This document shows, piece after piece, positions 1 through 7,278 of a DNA stretch of 13,021 nt. Source of the stretch: JAKVAV01 sp047633195 (GTDB lineage Bacteria; Bacteroidota; Bacteroidia; Flavobacteriales_D; Cryomorphaceae). The notes below the pieces were generated by a model. That model ran no database searches. It saw only the letters and a program-made list of their open reading frames with translations, and had not been told where the DNA came from. The stretch lies in the NCBI GenBank assembly GCA_047633195.1, contig JBLIEU010000068.1, positions 1 to 13,021 on the forward strand, read 5' to 3'. A program made the translations under genes and the position numbers. Positions within the stretch are counted from its first letter, which is position 1; each line of letters opens with the position of its first letter.

Positions 1-835
1 GGTCTCCTGTGGCAGCTTCGCGGCCAATGTCCTGAAACTCGGCATCGCTGTCCAAGCCATTGTTCATGTAGAGGTCGTTCTCGAAATTTGGCCCTCCGTG
101 GCAGTGCTGGCAGTCGGCACCCGAAAACTCAGGAAAGAATGGGTTGTATTCCATTTCAAATAATTCGAGTCCGCGCATTTCACTTTCGGTCAGCTCTTCC
201 ACGCCCTGCTGGTATCGGTCGTACTTGGAGTTTCCCGACACGATGCTCAACATAAACTGCTCCATCGCCAATCCCATTTTCTCGGAAGTGATCTCTTCAT
301 CACCAAAAGTGCGAATAAATTGATCTGGGTAGAGGTCGCTAGCGCTAAGTTTGGCCACCACATTGTCCAGTGTCTCGTTCATCTCCAGCGGATCTGTGAT
401 AGGCATCAGGGCTTGGTCTCGCAAGAGGTTTGCTCTTCCGTCCCAGAAGAACTCGTTGGTGTGCCACGCCAAGTTAAATACGGCCATGGCTTGGCGGTCA
501 CCGAAAAGACCATCAACCCCAACAGAGAACTGAGCGATATCAGAAAACCCAGTCGCTTGGTTGTGACAAGATCCGCAAGACATCACTTCATTCTTGGACA
601 ACATGGGTTCAAAAAAGAGCATCTTTCCCAGCTTGACTCCTTGCTCGGTCAGCGCATTGTCTGCTTGCAAAGCAGTTGGCGGCGGCAAACCCTGCGCATC
701 AAATGCATAAGGCGTATCGTCCAATACGACTAGATTGGGCGTTTCAGTTCCATTCTTGTCACCGTCACCGTCATCTTGACAAGCCACCATGAACATCAGA
801 ATAAGGAAAAAGAAGGCGAAAGTAGGTGTCTTCAT
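1..835 (-). CDS. Di-haem cytochrome c peroxidase/MauG-family lipoprotein, 3' end outside the window
   Basis: The 278 visible residues start at ATG 833-835 and run off the left edge. The N-terminus is a signal peptide ending in a lipobox-like VAC (Cys19), followed by an acidic DDGDGD linker, so an envelope lipoprotein is likely. Two c-type haem motifs are present: SCGSCH (Cys87, Cys90, His91) and DCQHCH (Cys242, Cys245, His246). Between them lies the family's FWDGR block (around 130-134), followed by DQALMPITDP. Family members reduce H2O2 with electrons from small cytochromes or, like MauG and MbnH, oxidise a partner protein through a bis-Fe(IV) state. Only 10 bp separate this start from the upstream gene's stop, so it is the third gene of an operon with an MbnP-type protein and another di-haem enzyme. 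The C-terminus, which would carry the distal-haem Met or Tyr region, is not visible, so peroxidase and MauG-type cannot be separated. No Shine-Dalgarno sequence is obvious. Confidence 0.9.
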   Translation of the reverse strand, partial: MKTPTFAFFFLILMFMVACQDDGDGDKNGTETPNLVVLDDTPYAFDAQGLPPPTALQADNALTEQGVKLGKMLFFEPMLSKNEVMSCGSCHNQATGFSDIAQFSVGVDGLFGDRQAMAVFNLAWHTNEFFWDGRANLLRDQALMPITDPLEMNETLDNVVAKLSASDLYPDQFIRTFGDEEITSEKMGLAMEQFMLSIVSGNSKYDRYQQGVEELTESEMRGLELFEMEYNPFFPEFSGADCQHCHGGPNFENDLYMNNGLDSDAEFQDIGREAATGD

Positions 836-845
836 GTAGTTCAAT

Positions 846-1871
846 CTATTGGGAGTGGTTCGGATTAGTAATAAACTCGGTATCGGTCAGCGAATTTAGA
901 AAAGCGAGCAAATCGGCTCTTTCTGTTTCGTCCAATTCAAATCCTTGAATCTGCTCCGATTTGTTGGGGTGATCCTCCCCACCTGATTCGTAATGCAAGA
1001 TAACCTCTTGCAGCGAGGCCATCGAGCCGTCGTGCATGTATGGTCCCGTCAACTCCACATTTCTCAAGGAGGGAACTTTGAACAAGGCTCTATCCGATTC
1101 GAGTCCCGTCAAAAGCCTTCGGCCCTCATCGAGGTAGGCCGCGTAGAGCCCATTGTTGCCAAAGGAATAGTCGGTAAAGTTGAAGTCAGCGTGGCAGGAA
1201 CCGCAGGCCAATTCATCGCTAAAAAAGAGATCCATGCCCCGCTTTTCCGAAACGTTGAGAGCAATGGTGTTTCCTTGAAGGGCGAATTGATCGTAGGCAG
1301 AGTTTCCGCTGATCAAGGTTCTTTGAAAATTTGAGATGGAGCGGGTAATCGTGAATGGATCGGGGCTGCGGTCGTAGGCTTCGAGACTCATCTTTACGTA
1401 CTCGGGGTGTTGGTTTAGCCTTTCGGCAATGAGTACGATGTTGAAATCAAATTCGTTGTGTTCTTGAATGGGCACTAGCACCTGCATTTCCAAAGTGGGA
1501 ACGCCACCTTCGCGCATAAAGTAGGGGTGGTAACCAACGTTTGCTAGAGAGGGCGAATTTCTGGTTCCTGCCGCTCCATCTACCCCGAGGCTCACGCTAA
1601 ACTCATCGCTGAATGCCTTTTCAGGCAAATGACAAGAACCGCAACTGATGGAAGAATCTCGCGAAAGAATAGGATCGAAGAAAAGCTTCTTTCCCAACTC
1701 GTAACTGGCTACGGTAAAAGGATTGTCCTCGGGAAATTCCATCGAGGGAAAACCTTCGGGAATGACCAATAGAGACGACGTATTGATGCCCTCATTATCA
1801 TCGCTCTCCTCTTTGGTACAAGAAAGTCCGAGACAAAAAACCAAGCCCAACAGCACCCATCGCTTACTCAA
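846..1871 (-). CDS. MbnH/MauG-like di-haem enzyme (cytochrome c peroxidase superfamily lipoprotein)
   Basis: This 341-residue protein has a signal peptide with a lipobox-like end at LGLSC (Cys18) and an acidic linker. It has two CxxCH haem sites: Cys77/Cys80/His81 in SCGSCHLPE and Cys223/Cys226/His227 in ACGSCHADF. A GPYMHDGS motif near 276-283 matches the distal-haem methionine region of the family. The length is typical. It lacks the FWDGR block of ordinary bacterial peroxidases and has FMREGGVPTLEMQ instead, as in the di-haem enzymes paired with MbnP. The gene lies directly downstream of an MbnP-like gene, so its likely substrate is that protein; in studied pairs MbnH oxidises an MbnP tryptophan to kynurenine, making a copper site. 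The start must be TTG at 1869-1871: the previous gene's TAA is in the same frame five codons upstream, there is no ATG between, and the next Met is residue 43. Family certain; MbnH role inferred from context. Confidence 0.9.
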   Translation of the reverse strand: MSKRWVLLGLVFCLGLSCTKEESDDNEGINTSSLLVIPEGFPSMEFPEDNPFTVASYELGKKLFFDPILSRDSSISCGSCHLPEKAFSDEFSVSLGVDGAAGTRNSPSLANVGYHPYFMREGGVPTLEMQVLVPIQEHNEFDFNIVLIAERLNQHPEYVKMSLEAYDRSPDPFTITRSISNFQRTLISGNSAYDQFALQGNTIALNVSEKRGMDLFFSDELACGSCHADFNFTDYSFGNNGLYAAYLDEGRRLLTGLESDRALFKVPSLRNVELTGPYMHDGSMASLQEVILHYESGGEDHPNKSEQIQGFELDETERADLLAFLNSLTDTEFITNPNHSQ

Positions 1872-1883
1872 AACGGAAGTATA

Positions 1884-2849
1884 TTAATTCTTTCTTATTA
1901 CGAGCTTTTTTACTCCTCTCAGTGTGGCATCGTTGTACAAACTTACGAGGTACAAACCTTCGTTCAGCCTATTGACGTCAAGCTGGTAGCCCGATTTCAC
2001 TTGATTGCGCTGAAGGACTTTTTTGCCCTGAATGTCTAGCACTACCAGCTTGTAAAAGTCGCCTGCTTTGCCATCGAAATTCAACTGAACGGTACCGTTG
2101 TCGGTAGGATTCGGGAAGAGACTAAATTCCAACACCTCGCTTTGCTCGTCCACGCTCAAAGTAGCTGATGAGATGGTGAAGACGCGTTCAGACATATTGA
2201 CTAGCGTTTCCTGAGCAAGGCCCTCTTCTCCATGAGAGAAAACAGTACCCTCCAAATTCATACCGTAGAGTAAATTCTCGGTTGCCGCTTCCATGAAGAC
2301 GTTTAGTTCATCTCCTTCAACAGCCATTTCAAGCTCTAGGTCCACCTGAAAATAATTCACGTTTCCCAATCCATGGATGCTGAACTCCTGCTCAGTACTT
2401 AGAATATCTCCTTCTACCGCTACGAATCTATAACCTGATATCCACCCCCAATGCATGGAAGGGTTCTTTGGTGCCAATGGTGCGCCTGGAGGCCAGCTAG
2501 CGGGATCGGCATTGTTATTTGGCTGATCCACTCCTACTCGAAAAGAGATCATTTCGATGTTATCGCCATTTATCTCTCCCAGGTTTATGGTCGGTGTTTC
2601 ATCTCCTTGCACCAAGGCATAAACCTCATCGAAAGAGGTTACAACGCCTCCGTCATGCGTGACGCTAAAGCCAGAGAGATAGTATTCGAGGCGCGTAAAT
2701 AAAAGATCAGTATCTAAATTATTCGTCGCAACAGTCGACCAATCGAATGGTTCGCCATTGATCTGGTGGTCTATGGTAAGGCTGATGTTGGTTTGAGCAA
2801 AACAGTAAGCGCTTGCAAAAACTAATAGACTGAGTAAAATTTTCTTCAT
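1884..2849 (-). CDS. MbnP-family putative copper-binding protein with T9SS C-terminal sorting domain
   Basis: The protein has 321 residues. The signal peptide (MKKILLSLLV... ending FAQ, about residue 19) fixes the start at ATG 2847-2849; a longer reading from 2921 would put 24 hydrophilic residues before it and run through the likely promoter. Residues 22-235 resemble the MbnP domain: LTIDHQING near the start, LEYYLSGF (about 54-61), and the diagnostic MHWGW-ISGYRF block (Met132, His133, Trp134, Trp136). His159 is another possible metal ligand. Residues 240-321 form a T9SS type A sorting domain: SLFPNPTDNG, then VVLDIQGKKVL, LNEGLYLVSL and a basic C-terminal KKLVIRKN. The protein should therefore cross the outer membrane and be anchored at the surface or released. 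The mature chain contains no cysteine, unlike the four-Cys MbnP relatives I recall. It is the first gene of the unit with two di-haem enzymes. Copper binding and kynurenine formation are inferred from the family, not visible in sequence. Confidence 0.85.
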   Translation of the reverse strand: MKKILLSLLVFASAYCFAQTNISLTIDHQINGEPFDWSTVATNNLDTDLLFTRLEYYLSGFSVTHDGGVVTSFDEVYALVQGDETPTINLGEINGDNIEMISFRVGVDQPNNNADPASWPPGAPLAPKNPSMHWGWISGYRFVAVEGDILSTEQEFSIHGLGNVNYFQVDLELEMAVEGDELNVFMEAATENLLYGMNLEGTVFSHGEEGLAQETLVNMSERVFTISSATLSVDEQSEVLEFSLFPNPTDNGTVQLNFDGKAGDFYKLVVLDIQGKKVLQRNQVKSGYQLDVNRLNEGLYLVSLYNDATLRGVKKLVIRKN

Positions 2850-2896
2850 ATGGATACTATTGGGACTCGCTAAAAAACAAGTTTCGTATTGTCCAG

Positions 2897-2928
2897 CGAA
2901 AATACAAAACTTATTTTGCAAGAACCAA
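2897..2928 (-). promoter_or_regulatory. Candidate Bacteroidetes-type promoter for the MbnP/di-haem unit
   Basis: On the minus strand TATTTTCG (2897-2904) fits the Bacteroidetes -7 element TAnnTTTG with one mismatch. A TTG (2926-2928) lies 21 bp upstream as a -33 element, near the upper end of normal spacing. This would start transcription about 40 bp before the ATG at 2849. It supports the 2849 start, because a start at 2921 would lie inside the promoter. Motif judged by eye only. Confidence 0.35.
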
Positions 2929-2960
2929 TACTGTATTTAGCATAGCGGACATTCACAGAA

Positions 2961-2989
2961 TAAAAACTGATTAAACATCAAAAATCAGT
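2961..2989 (-). terminator. Weak AT-rich hairpin with T-run (possible terminator)
   Basis: On the minus strand ACTGAT pairs with ATCAGT across a 12-base loop and is followed by TTTTATTC. The stem is short and AT-rich. Its position between the transporter remnant and the MbnP-unit promoter would suit a terminator that isolates the operon. Confidence 0.25.
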
Positions 2990-3001
2990 AGTGCGGAAAT
3001 T

Positions 3002-3017
3002 GGGGCATCTATGCTCC
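3002..3017 (-). terminator. Short GC hairpin downstream of the MFS pseudogene
   Basis: GGGGCA (3002-3007) pairs with TGCTCC (3012-3017), including one G-T pair, around a 4-base loop. It lies about 35 bp past the pseudogene stop. On the minus strand it is followed by AATTT rather than a long T-run, so it may be a relic terminator of the old transporter gene. Confidence 0.25.
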
Positions 3018-3049
3018 GCTACCCATTTCCTCCAAGAAGCGCATGCTCT

Positions 3050-3717
3050 TCAAAAACCTTGACCTGTTGCGCATGCTTCTTTATCCGACATAAAGCCAAT
3101 CGCCATAAGTTGAATAAAGAGTATGATTCCAAAAACACGAAACACATAAGGCCAATCGAAGCCATCTTTGATTGGGCCAAAAACAGCAACACCCGAAGGA
3201 CGACCTAAATTAAGAATGGTCATGTACGGCGTGAACTGAGTTGCCGAGACCCTTAACCAGCACTGTTGAATGGCTGAAGCGAGAACTGCAGTAGTGACAA
3301 AGAGGAAAAGCACGAAAGTCGAACCACTGATCAGCGTAATCAATAACTCCGTAAAAAGCGCCGATCGATAAAAATCACCCCCCTACCAAGAGAGTGAGGA
3401 GGCAAAGGTTAATGTAGAGTACTTTTTTCTTCCCGAATATATCGACTACAAAACATCCAATGATCATCCCGTTAATGCCCGCAATGACGGAAGAAGTAGA
3501 AATAAGATTGGAATAATCGGTATCCGTCTAGCTCGTTTCTTGAAAGGTAAAAATTGGAAAAACGGCTTCCAGATAGCCTTGTGAGCAACCGATAAAGAAT
3601 GCAATAAAAGAAAGAGTAAGGCTGGATCTTAAGATAAATAAAGGACTTCTTAAAAGAAATATTTTTTGGAAGTTTATCTTGTGGCTTTCTGAATGAACCT
3701 AATATCTCAACGGCCAT
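3050..3717 (-). pseudogene. Decayed C-terminal half of an MFS transporter (AmpG-like group)
   Basis: Joining three minus-strand frames gives a recognisable second half of a 12-helix MFS transporter. It begins at about 3717 with the central cytoplasmic linker (GSFRKPQDKLPKN), then a helix resembling IAFFIGCSQGYLEAVFPIF. An MFS motif-A-like loop (VVDIFGKKKV) follows, then helices ending near VFRVFGIILFIQLMAIGFM and a stop at 3050-3052. Lesions: a frameshift between about 3610 and 3645; an in-frame TAG at 3528-3530 where relatives carry Trp (GWT-D-T-E-Y-S type context, so probably TGG to TAG); and a frameshift at the C6 tract 3378-3383. Reading five instead of six bases at that tract joins LLTLLVGG to DFYRSALF with no stop. 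The N-terminal half is absent: an in-frame stop lies just upstream of 3717, and the plus-strand AI-2E-family gene begins at 3716. The substrate cannot be told; the AmpG-like placement is from memory of family sequences. Confidence 0.8.
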
Positions 3718-4819
3718 GCCCCAGACACACTACGACCCAAAACTCAACACCGCCCTCAATTACTCTGTAGAAATCGCCATCAGATTGGGTTTACTCGTCC
3801 TAATGGTCTTGTGGTGTTTTGACATCGTGTCTCCTTTTTCATCAATTATTCTTTGGAGCATTATTCTGTCCATGGCTTTTTCTCCCCTTTTCAATAAAAT
3901 TTCGAAACGATTGGGTGGCAAGCCAAAAACCGCTGCAGCCATTATGGTCGGAGGTTGTTTATTGCTAATTATCCTACCGACTTGGCTCATTTTTGACTCG
4001 CTTTTTGAAGGCTTTCAAGTAATCAAGCCTTACTTGGAGTCGGATTCATTTCAACTACCGCCACCGTCAGAACAAGTAACGGAATGGCCACTTATCGGGC
4101 AACAGCTGTTTGATGCATGGACAGACGCATATGACAATTTAGAAGGATTCATTATGGCTCATGAAGACGGACTTTTGACCATCGGAAAATCCATAGCCAA
4201 GGGAATAGCGGGAATCAGTGGCGGCCTTTTCGTCTTTGTGGTTTCCATTTTAATTTCGGGACTAATCTTGGCCACCAACGGTTCTGAGAACTTCGGTCGA
4301 CTCTTTTTTAAGCGGCTTGTAGGGGTGCGTGGCGACGAATTTGCCGAAGCCGTAGCTTCAACCATCCGTAGCGTAGTAAAAGGCGTAATAGGCGTAGCGA
4401 TTATTCAGTCTTTACTCATTGGTTTAGGGATGGTAATTGCGGGGGTTCCTTATGCAGGAGTGTGGACTTTAGTGACGCTGGTCTTTGCCATACTTCAATT
4501 ACCGGTAATTTTCATCACTATTGGCGTTATTCTTTGGATGTTCTCATCACTTGAGACGCTGCCTGCCGTGCTGTGGACCATCTATTTCTTGGCTGCAGGT
4601 CTTTCGGACAATGTGCTCAAACCTATCTTATTGGGAAAAGGCGCCAAAGTTCCAATGATGGTGATCTTCTTTGGGGTAATAGGCGGATTTATTGCATCTG
4701 GATTTATCGGCCTCTTTACCGGCGCTGTAGTTGTCTCCTTGGGTTATATGCTCTTTATGTCGTGGATCAATACGGAAGGAACACCACCGAGCGATCCTGT
4801 CGTTAATCCGAATAATTGA
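3716..4819 (+). CDS. AI-2E/PerM-family (UPF0118) membrane transporter
   Basis: The protein has 367 residues, normal for the family. Two N-terminal helices (about 18-60) and a third (about 72-95) are followed by a mostly soluble stretch (about 96-160). A C-terminal membrane block follows, with helices near 165-188, 218-245, 248-290 and 312-345. The conserved family end is visible as DNVLKPILLGKG with Pro at KVPMMVIF, then GVIGGF and GLFTGAVVVSLGY. Members include TqsA/YdgG (AI-2 export) and Na+/H+ antiporter-like proteins, so the substrate is not predictable. The start ATG 3716-3718 has no Shine-Dalgarno and overlaps the ATG of the opposite-strand MFS remnant in a shared CATG. Its promoter must lie inside that remnant; TATTTTTTG at 3660-3668 is a possible off-consensus -7 element. 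Its 3' end overlaps the convergent patatin gene by 17 bp. The tail after about residue 350 is hydrophilic (TPPSDPVVNPNN). Confidence 0.9.
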   Translation: MPQTHYDPKLNTALNYSVEIAIRLGLLVLMVLWCFDIVSPFSSIILWSIILSMAFSPLFNKISKRLGGKPKTAAAIMVGGCLLLIILPTWLIFDSLFEGFQVIKPYLESDSFQLPPPSEQVTEWPLIGQQLFDAWTDAYDNLEGFIMAHEDGLLTIGKSIAKGIAGISGGLFVFVVSILISGLILATNGSENFGRLFFKRLVGVRGDEFAEAVASTIRSVVKGVIGVAIIQSLLIGLGMVIAGVPYAGVWTLVTLVFAILQLPVIFITIGVILWMFSSLETLPAVLWTIYFLAAGLSDNVLKPILLGKGAKVPMMVIFFGVIGGFIASGFIGLFTGAVVVSLGYMLFMSWINTEGTPPSDPVVNPNN

Positions 4820-7115
4820 AGCTGAAACCATAGGAAAAGTGATACCTGAAATTTGAATCGCTTGTATTTCTAGAAACACCTGCGCTAAAGGGTCCCAGTC
4901 GCGTTCTAAAATTGGCTGATACTCCATAGCCCAAAGTTGTGAAGTCTTCCAGCATTTCCGAAAAAGAAAAAGCATCTACATTATCCAAAGGAACATAGCG
5001 GTAGGTGGATATGACATTGGCCCCTCCTTGCAAAAACAAGTTGCCAAACAACACGCGCTGATACGAGAGTCCAAGTAGACCGAAATTTTCAGGTTCCAAT
5101 TCGGTATAGTTGTAGCCATAAGCTCTTGCATCATCAATCAAGACACGCTGCTGCCCACCTAGCCGAAAAGTGTTAAATGATTTTCCTTCGACTTCGGTAG
5201 AAAGAATGGCCCCCAACCGGAAGGAGCTGATCAGTTGATTCTTTTTATTAAAAGAAAAGAATTTTCGGTAATCAATAAAGATTGCCCCGTAAAAATCAGG
5301 TTGTATTTCTTTCAAGAACTCTTCAAAAACTTCTTTTGGAACAACTATGGTGGTATCGCCCACTGGTACATCCACTCCCCCCGTTCCTTCTTTAAAGTCT
5401 AAGCCGTAGTTGCTCGTAAAATAAACACGTGCAAGGACCAAAAGCTCGGCTCCTGTGGTGGGGAAGTTTCGATCATTGAGGTTATTCCTTAAATAAGCCG
5501 CGCGCAAACCCAAGGACTCGGCGGTGACATCTCCGATGGCAGCGGGTATGGATAAACCCAAGTCCGTTCGGTCTTTTCTGGTGGAGTAAAAACCTCCGAA
5601 TTGGAAGCTCTGTCTTAGTGATTGTGTGGTGAGAAAATTAAGTTGAAACTCCTGCTGAATATTGGTTACGATATCTGTGACCTCCCCTTTCTCATACAGC
5701 GGTATTTCTCTGGAGATATAATCATAGCGCAGGTTTACCGCAAAGTTCTTTTGAGATCCCGCATACTTGTAGTAATCGAAGCGAAACTTGGGATTGCTCG
5801 AAATGTCGGCGATGAATACGGAGCGAGATTCCCGAAAAAGCAAATCGCGCGCCGTGAAATTAAGCAGCAATCCCGTTGCGAATGCATTGTCTATATGCAA
5901 GGACACTGACAAAGAATTGCGAAGCTTTTCGCGCATTCTGAGGTTCATGGCTGCCCCGCCTGATGGTAGCAGCTTGAGCGTGTAATCCACATTCTGAAAT
6001 CCATTGATACCATATACCCTTCTCACAGCTTCCCGGACTTTGTCCCGATCGATGGTATCTCCTTTTTCGATTCCTAGTTTATTGTTGATCAATTGATCGC
6101 CGAACAAGGCATTTCCTTCGAAGTTGAGCTCCTTCAATACATAGGATTCAGAGGTATCTCCTACCGAGAAATGTTTCCTGTTCATCCCAATCTCATTTGC
6201 CAAAGCCTTCAATGAATCGGCATAAATCCTTCCCGTGCGGTGACCGATTTCCACGATTTGCTCTGCATTGCCAAAGCTGGCGGTAGAATTTCCCTCCAAA
6301 TCTGGATGGATGTATATATCGCAAAGATCAATCATGGCAGGCATAGCGCGTTCACTCTGCAGCATAGCAAGGTTCATCAATATGCCCACCATACTGCTAG
6401 GTACAGGCGCATCTGAAACATAGCTCACATCCACACCTACCACATAGTCGGCGCCGAGTTTTCGCATGATGTCAACGGGGAAATTATTCACCACTCCCCC
6501 ATCTACGGCCAAAGTGCTATCGAGATCTACCGCGGTAAATGCTGTAGGTAGAGCCATACTCGCTCGAATGGCTGTTTGCAGGGGTCCATCTTCAAAAACA
6601 ATGGCCTCTCCCGAACGCACATCGGTGGCTACACAGCGGTAGATGATCGGAAATTCATCAAATGACGAATAGCCTGTTGAATTCCATGTATAGTAATGCA
6701 ATAACTCACTCAAAACGTGCCCTTCGATAAGACCTGTGGGCAATTTGGGTTTGATCCCGTCTACAGGGAATTCCAAGAGGTAACGTCCGTAATACTCCTT
6801 CTCTTCGAATGAGATATAATTGAGCGGAACCCCATTGGCAAGGAGCTGATTCCAATCGATTCCAAGAATGATTTCTTCAATTTCATCGGCGCTATAACCA
6901 ATGGCGTAAAGACCTCCTACCACAGAACCCATGCTAGTTCCAGCAATGAAATCGGGACGCAAACCAGCTTCTTCCATGGCTTTAAGAACGCCCACATGCG
7001 CCATCCCTTTTGCGCCGCCACCACTTAATACTACACCCAGTGTAGGCTCAGATTGGGCCAATGCCAAGAAAGGAAAAAGAAAGAAAATGATGCTTAGTCG
7101 GAGTGCTCTTTTCAT
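4803..7115 (-). CDS. Patatin-like phospholipase fused to POTRA and outer-membrane beta-barrel (PlpD-like)
   Basis: The protein has 770 residues and a signal peptide (MKRALRLSII... cleaved near ALAQ, about 21). The patatin domain spans about 25-300: glycine-rich oxyanion motif SGGGAKG (31-37), nucleophile elbow GTSMGS (Ser61) and catalytic DGG (Asp205), so the Ser-Asp dyad is complete. A single POTRA-like domain (about 325-390, LKELNFEGNALFGD to GINGFQNVDYTL) leads into an Omp85/BamA-type barrel (about 400-770) rich in alternating aromatic strands and ending FSYGFSFNYSD. The layout matches the type Vd autotransporter PlpD, in which the lipase is carried by its own barrel; the length is similar. 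It probably hydrolyses phospholipid or another acyl ester at the cell surface or in the periplasm; the natural substrate is unknown. It is divergent from the small secreted-protein gene at 7279, sharing a 163 bp intergenic region. The start ATG at 7115 fits the signal peptide directly. Confidence 0.92.
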   Translation of the reverse strand: MKRALRLSIIFFLFPFLALAQSEPTLGVVLSGGGAKGMAHVGVLKAMEEAGLRPDFIAGTSMGSVVGGLYAIGYSADEIEEIILGIDWNQLLANGVPLNYISFEEKEYYGRYLLEFPVDGIKPKLPTGLIEGHVLSELLHYYTWNSTGYSSFDEFPIIYRCVATDVRSGEAIVFEDGPLQTAIRASMALPTAFTAVDLDSTLAVDGGVVNNFPVDIMRKLGADYVVGVDVSYVSDAPVPSSMVGILMNLAMLQSERAMPAMIDLCDIYIHPDLEGNSTASFGNAEQIVEIGHRTGRIYADSLKALANEIGMNRKHFSVGDTSESYVLKELNFEGNALFGDQLINNKLGIEKGDTIDRDKVREAVRRVYGINGFQNVDYTLKLLPSGGAAMNLRMREKLRNSLSVSLHIDNAFATGLLLNFTARDLLFRESRSVFIADISSNPKFRFDYYKYAGSQKNFAVNLRYDYISREIPLYEKGEVTDIVTNIQQEFQLNFLTTQSLRQSFQFGGFYSTRKDRTDLGLSIPAAIGDVTAESLGLRAAYLRNNLNDRNFPTTGAELLVLARVYFTSNYGLDFKEGTGGVDVPVGDTTIVVPKEVFEEFLKEIQPDFYGAIFIDYRKFFSFNKKNQLISSFRLGAILSTEVEGKSFNTFRLGGQQRVLIDDARAYGYNYTELEPENFGLLGLSYQRVLFGNLFLQGGANVISTYRYVPLDNVDAFSFSEMLEDFTTLGYGVSANFRTRLGPFSAGVSRNTSDSNFRYHFSYGFSFNYSD

Positions 7116-7278
7116 GTCTAGAATAAGCTAATCTAAGAATTCCCGAAATAACTTAGAACGAAAAGAGAAATTTGACCGCGACAGGTAAATGGTATGGGAT
7201 TTTAAAAAAGATTTCTCGATTAGAGGGAAAATAAGCCAAAGCAAAACACGTTCTCTCACAGACACCTACGCAAACCTT

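Noticed and set aside
320..733. 137-residue plus-strand open frame
   Set aside because: It lies opposite the di-haem peroxidase coding sequence, which has clear CxxCH motifs, and its product has no recognisable features.
2850..2921. Longer N-terminus for the MbnP-like protein (start at 2921)
   Set aside because: It would place 24 hydrophilic residues before an obvious signal peptide and cover the likely promoter.
3011..3208. Plus-strand 65-residue open frame
   Set aside because: It is antisense to the MFS remnant, which gives recognisable membrane segments, and has no signal or family resemblance.
3378..3383. C6 homopolymer as a phase-variation switch for the transporter
   Set aside because: The gene also carries a nonsense codon, another frameshift and lacks its N-terminal half, so slippage could not restore function.
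7189..7278. Upstream 30-residue extension of the small secreted protein
   Set aside because: It precedes a strong signal peptide with charged residues and probably lies in the divergent promoter region.
7116..7278. Divergent promoter pair with clear -33/-7 boxes
   Set aside because: A TTTG near 7170 and loose TA-rich words exist, but no TAnnTTTG match with acceptable spacing was found on either strand.
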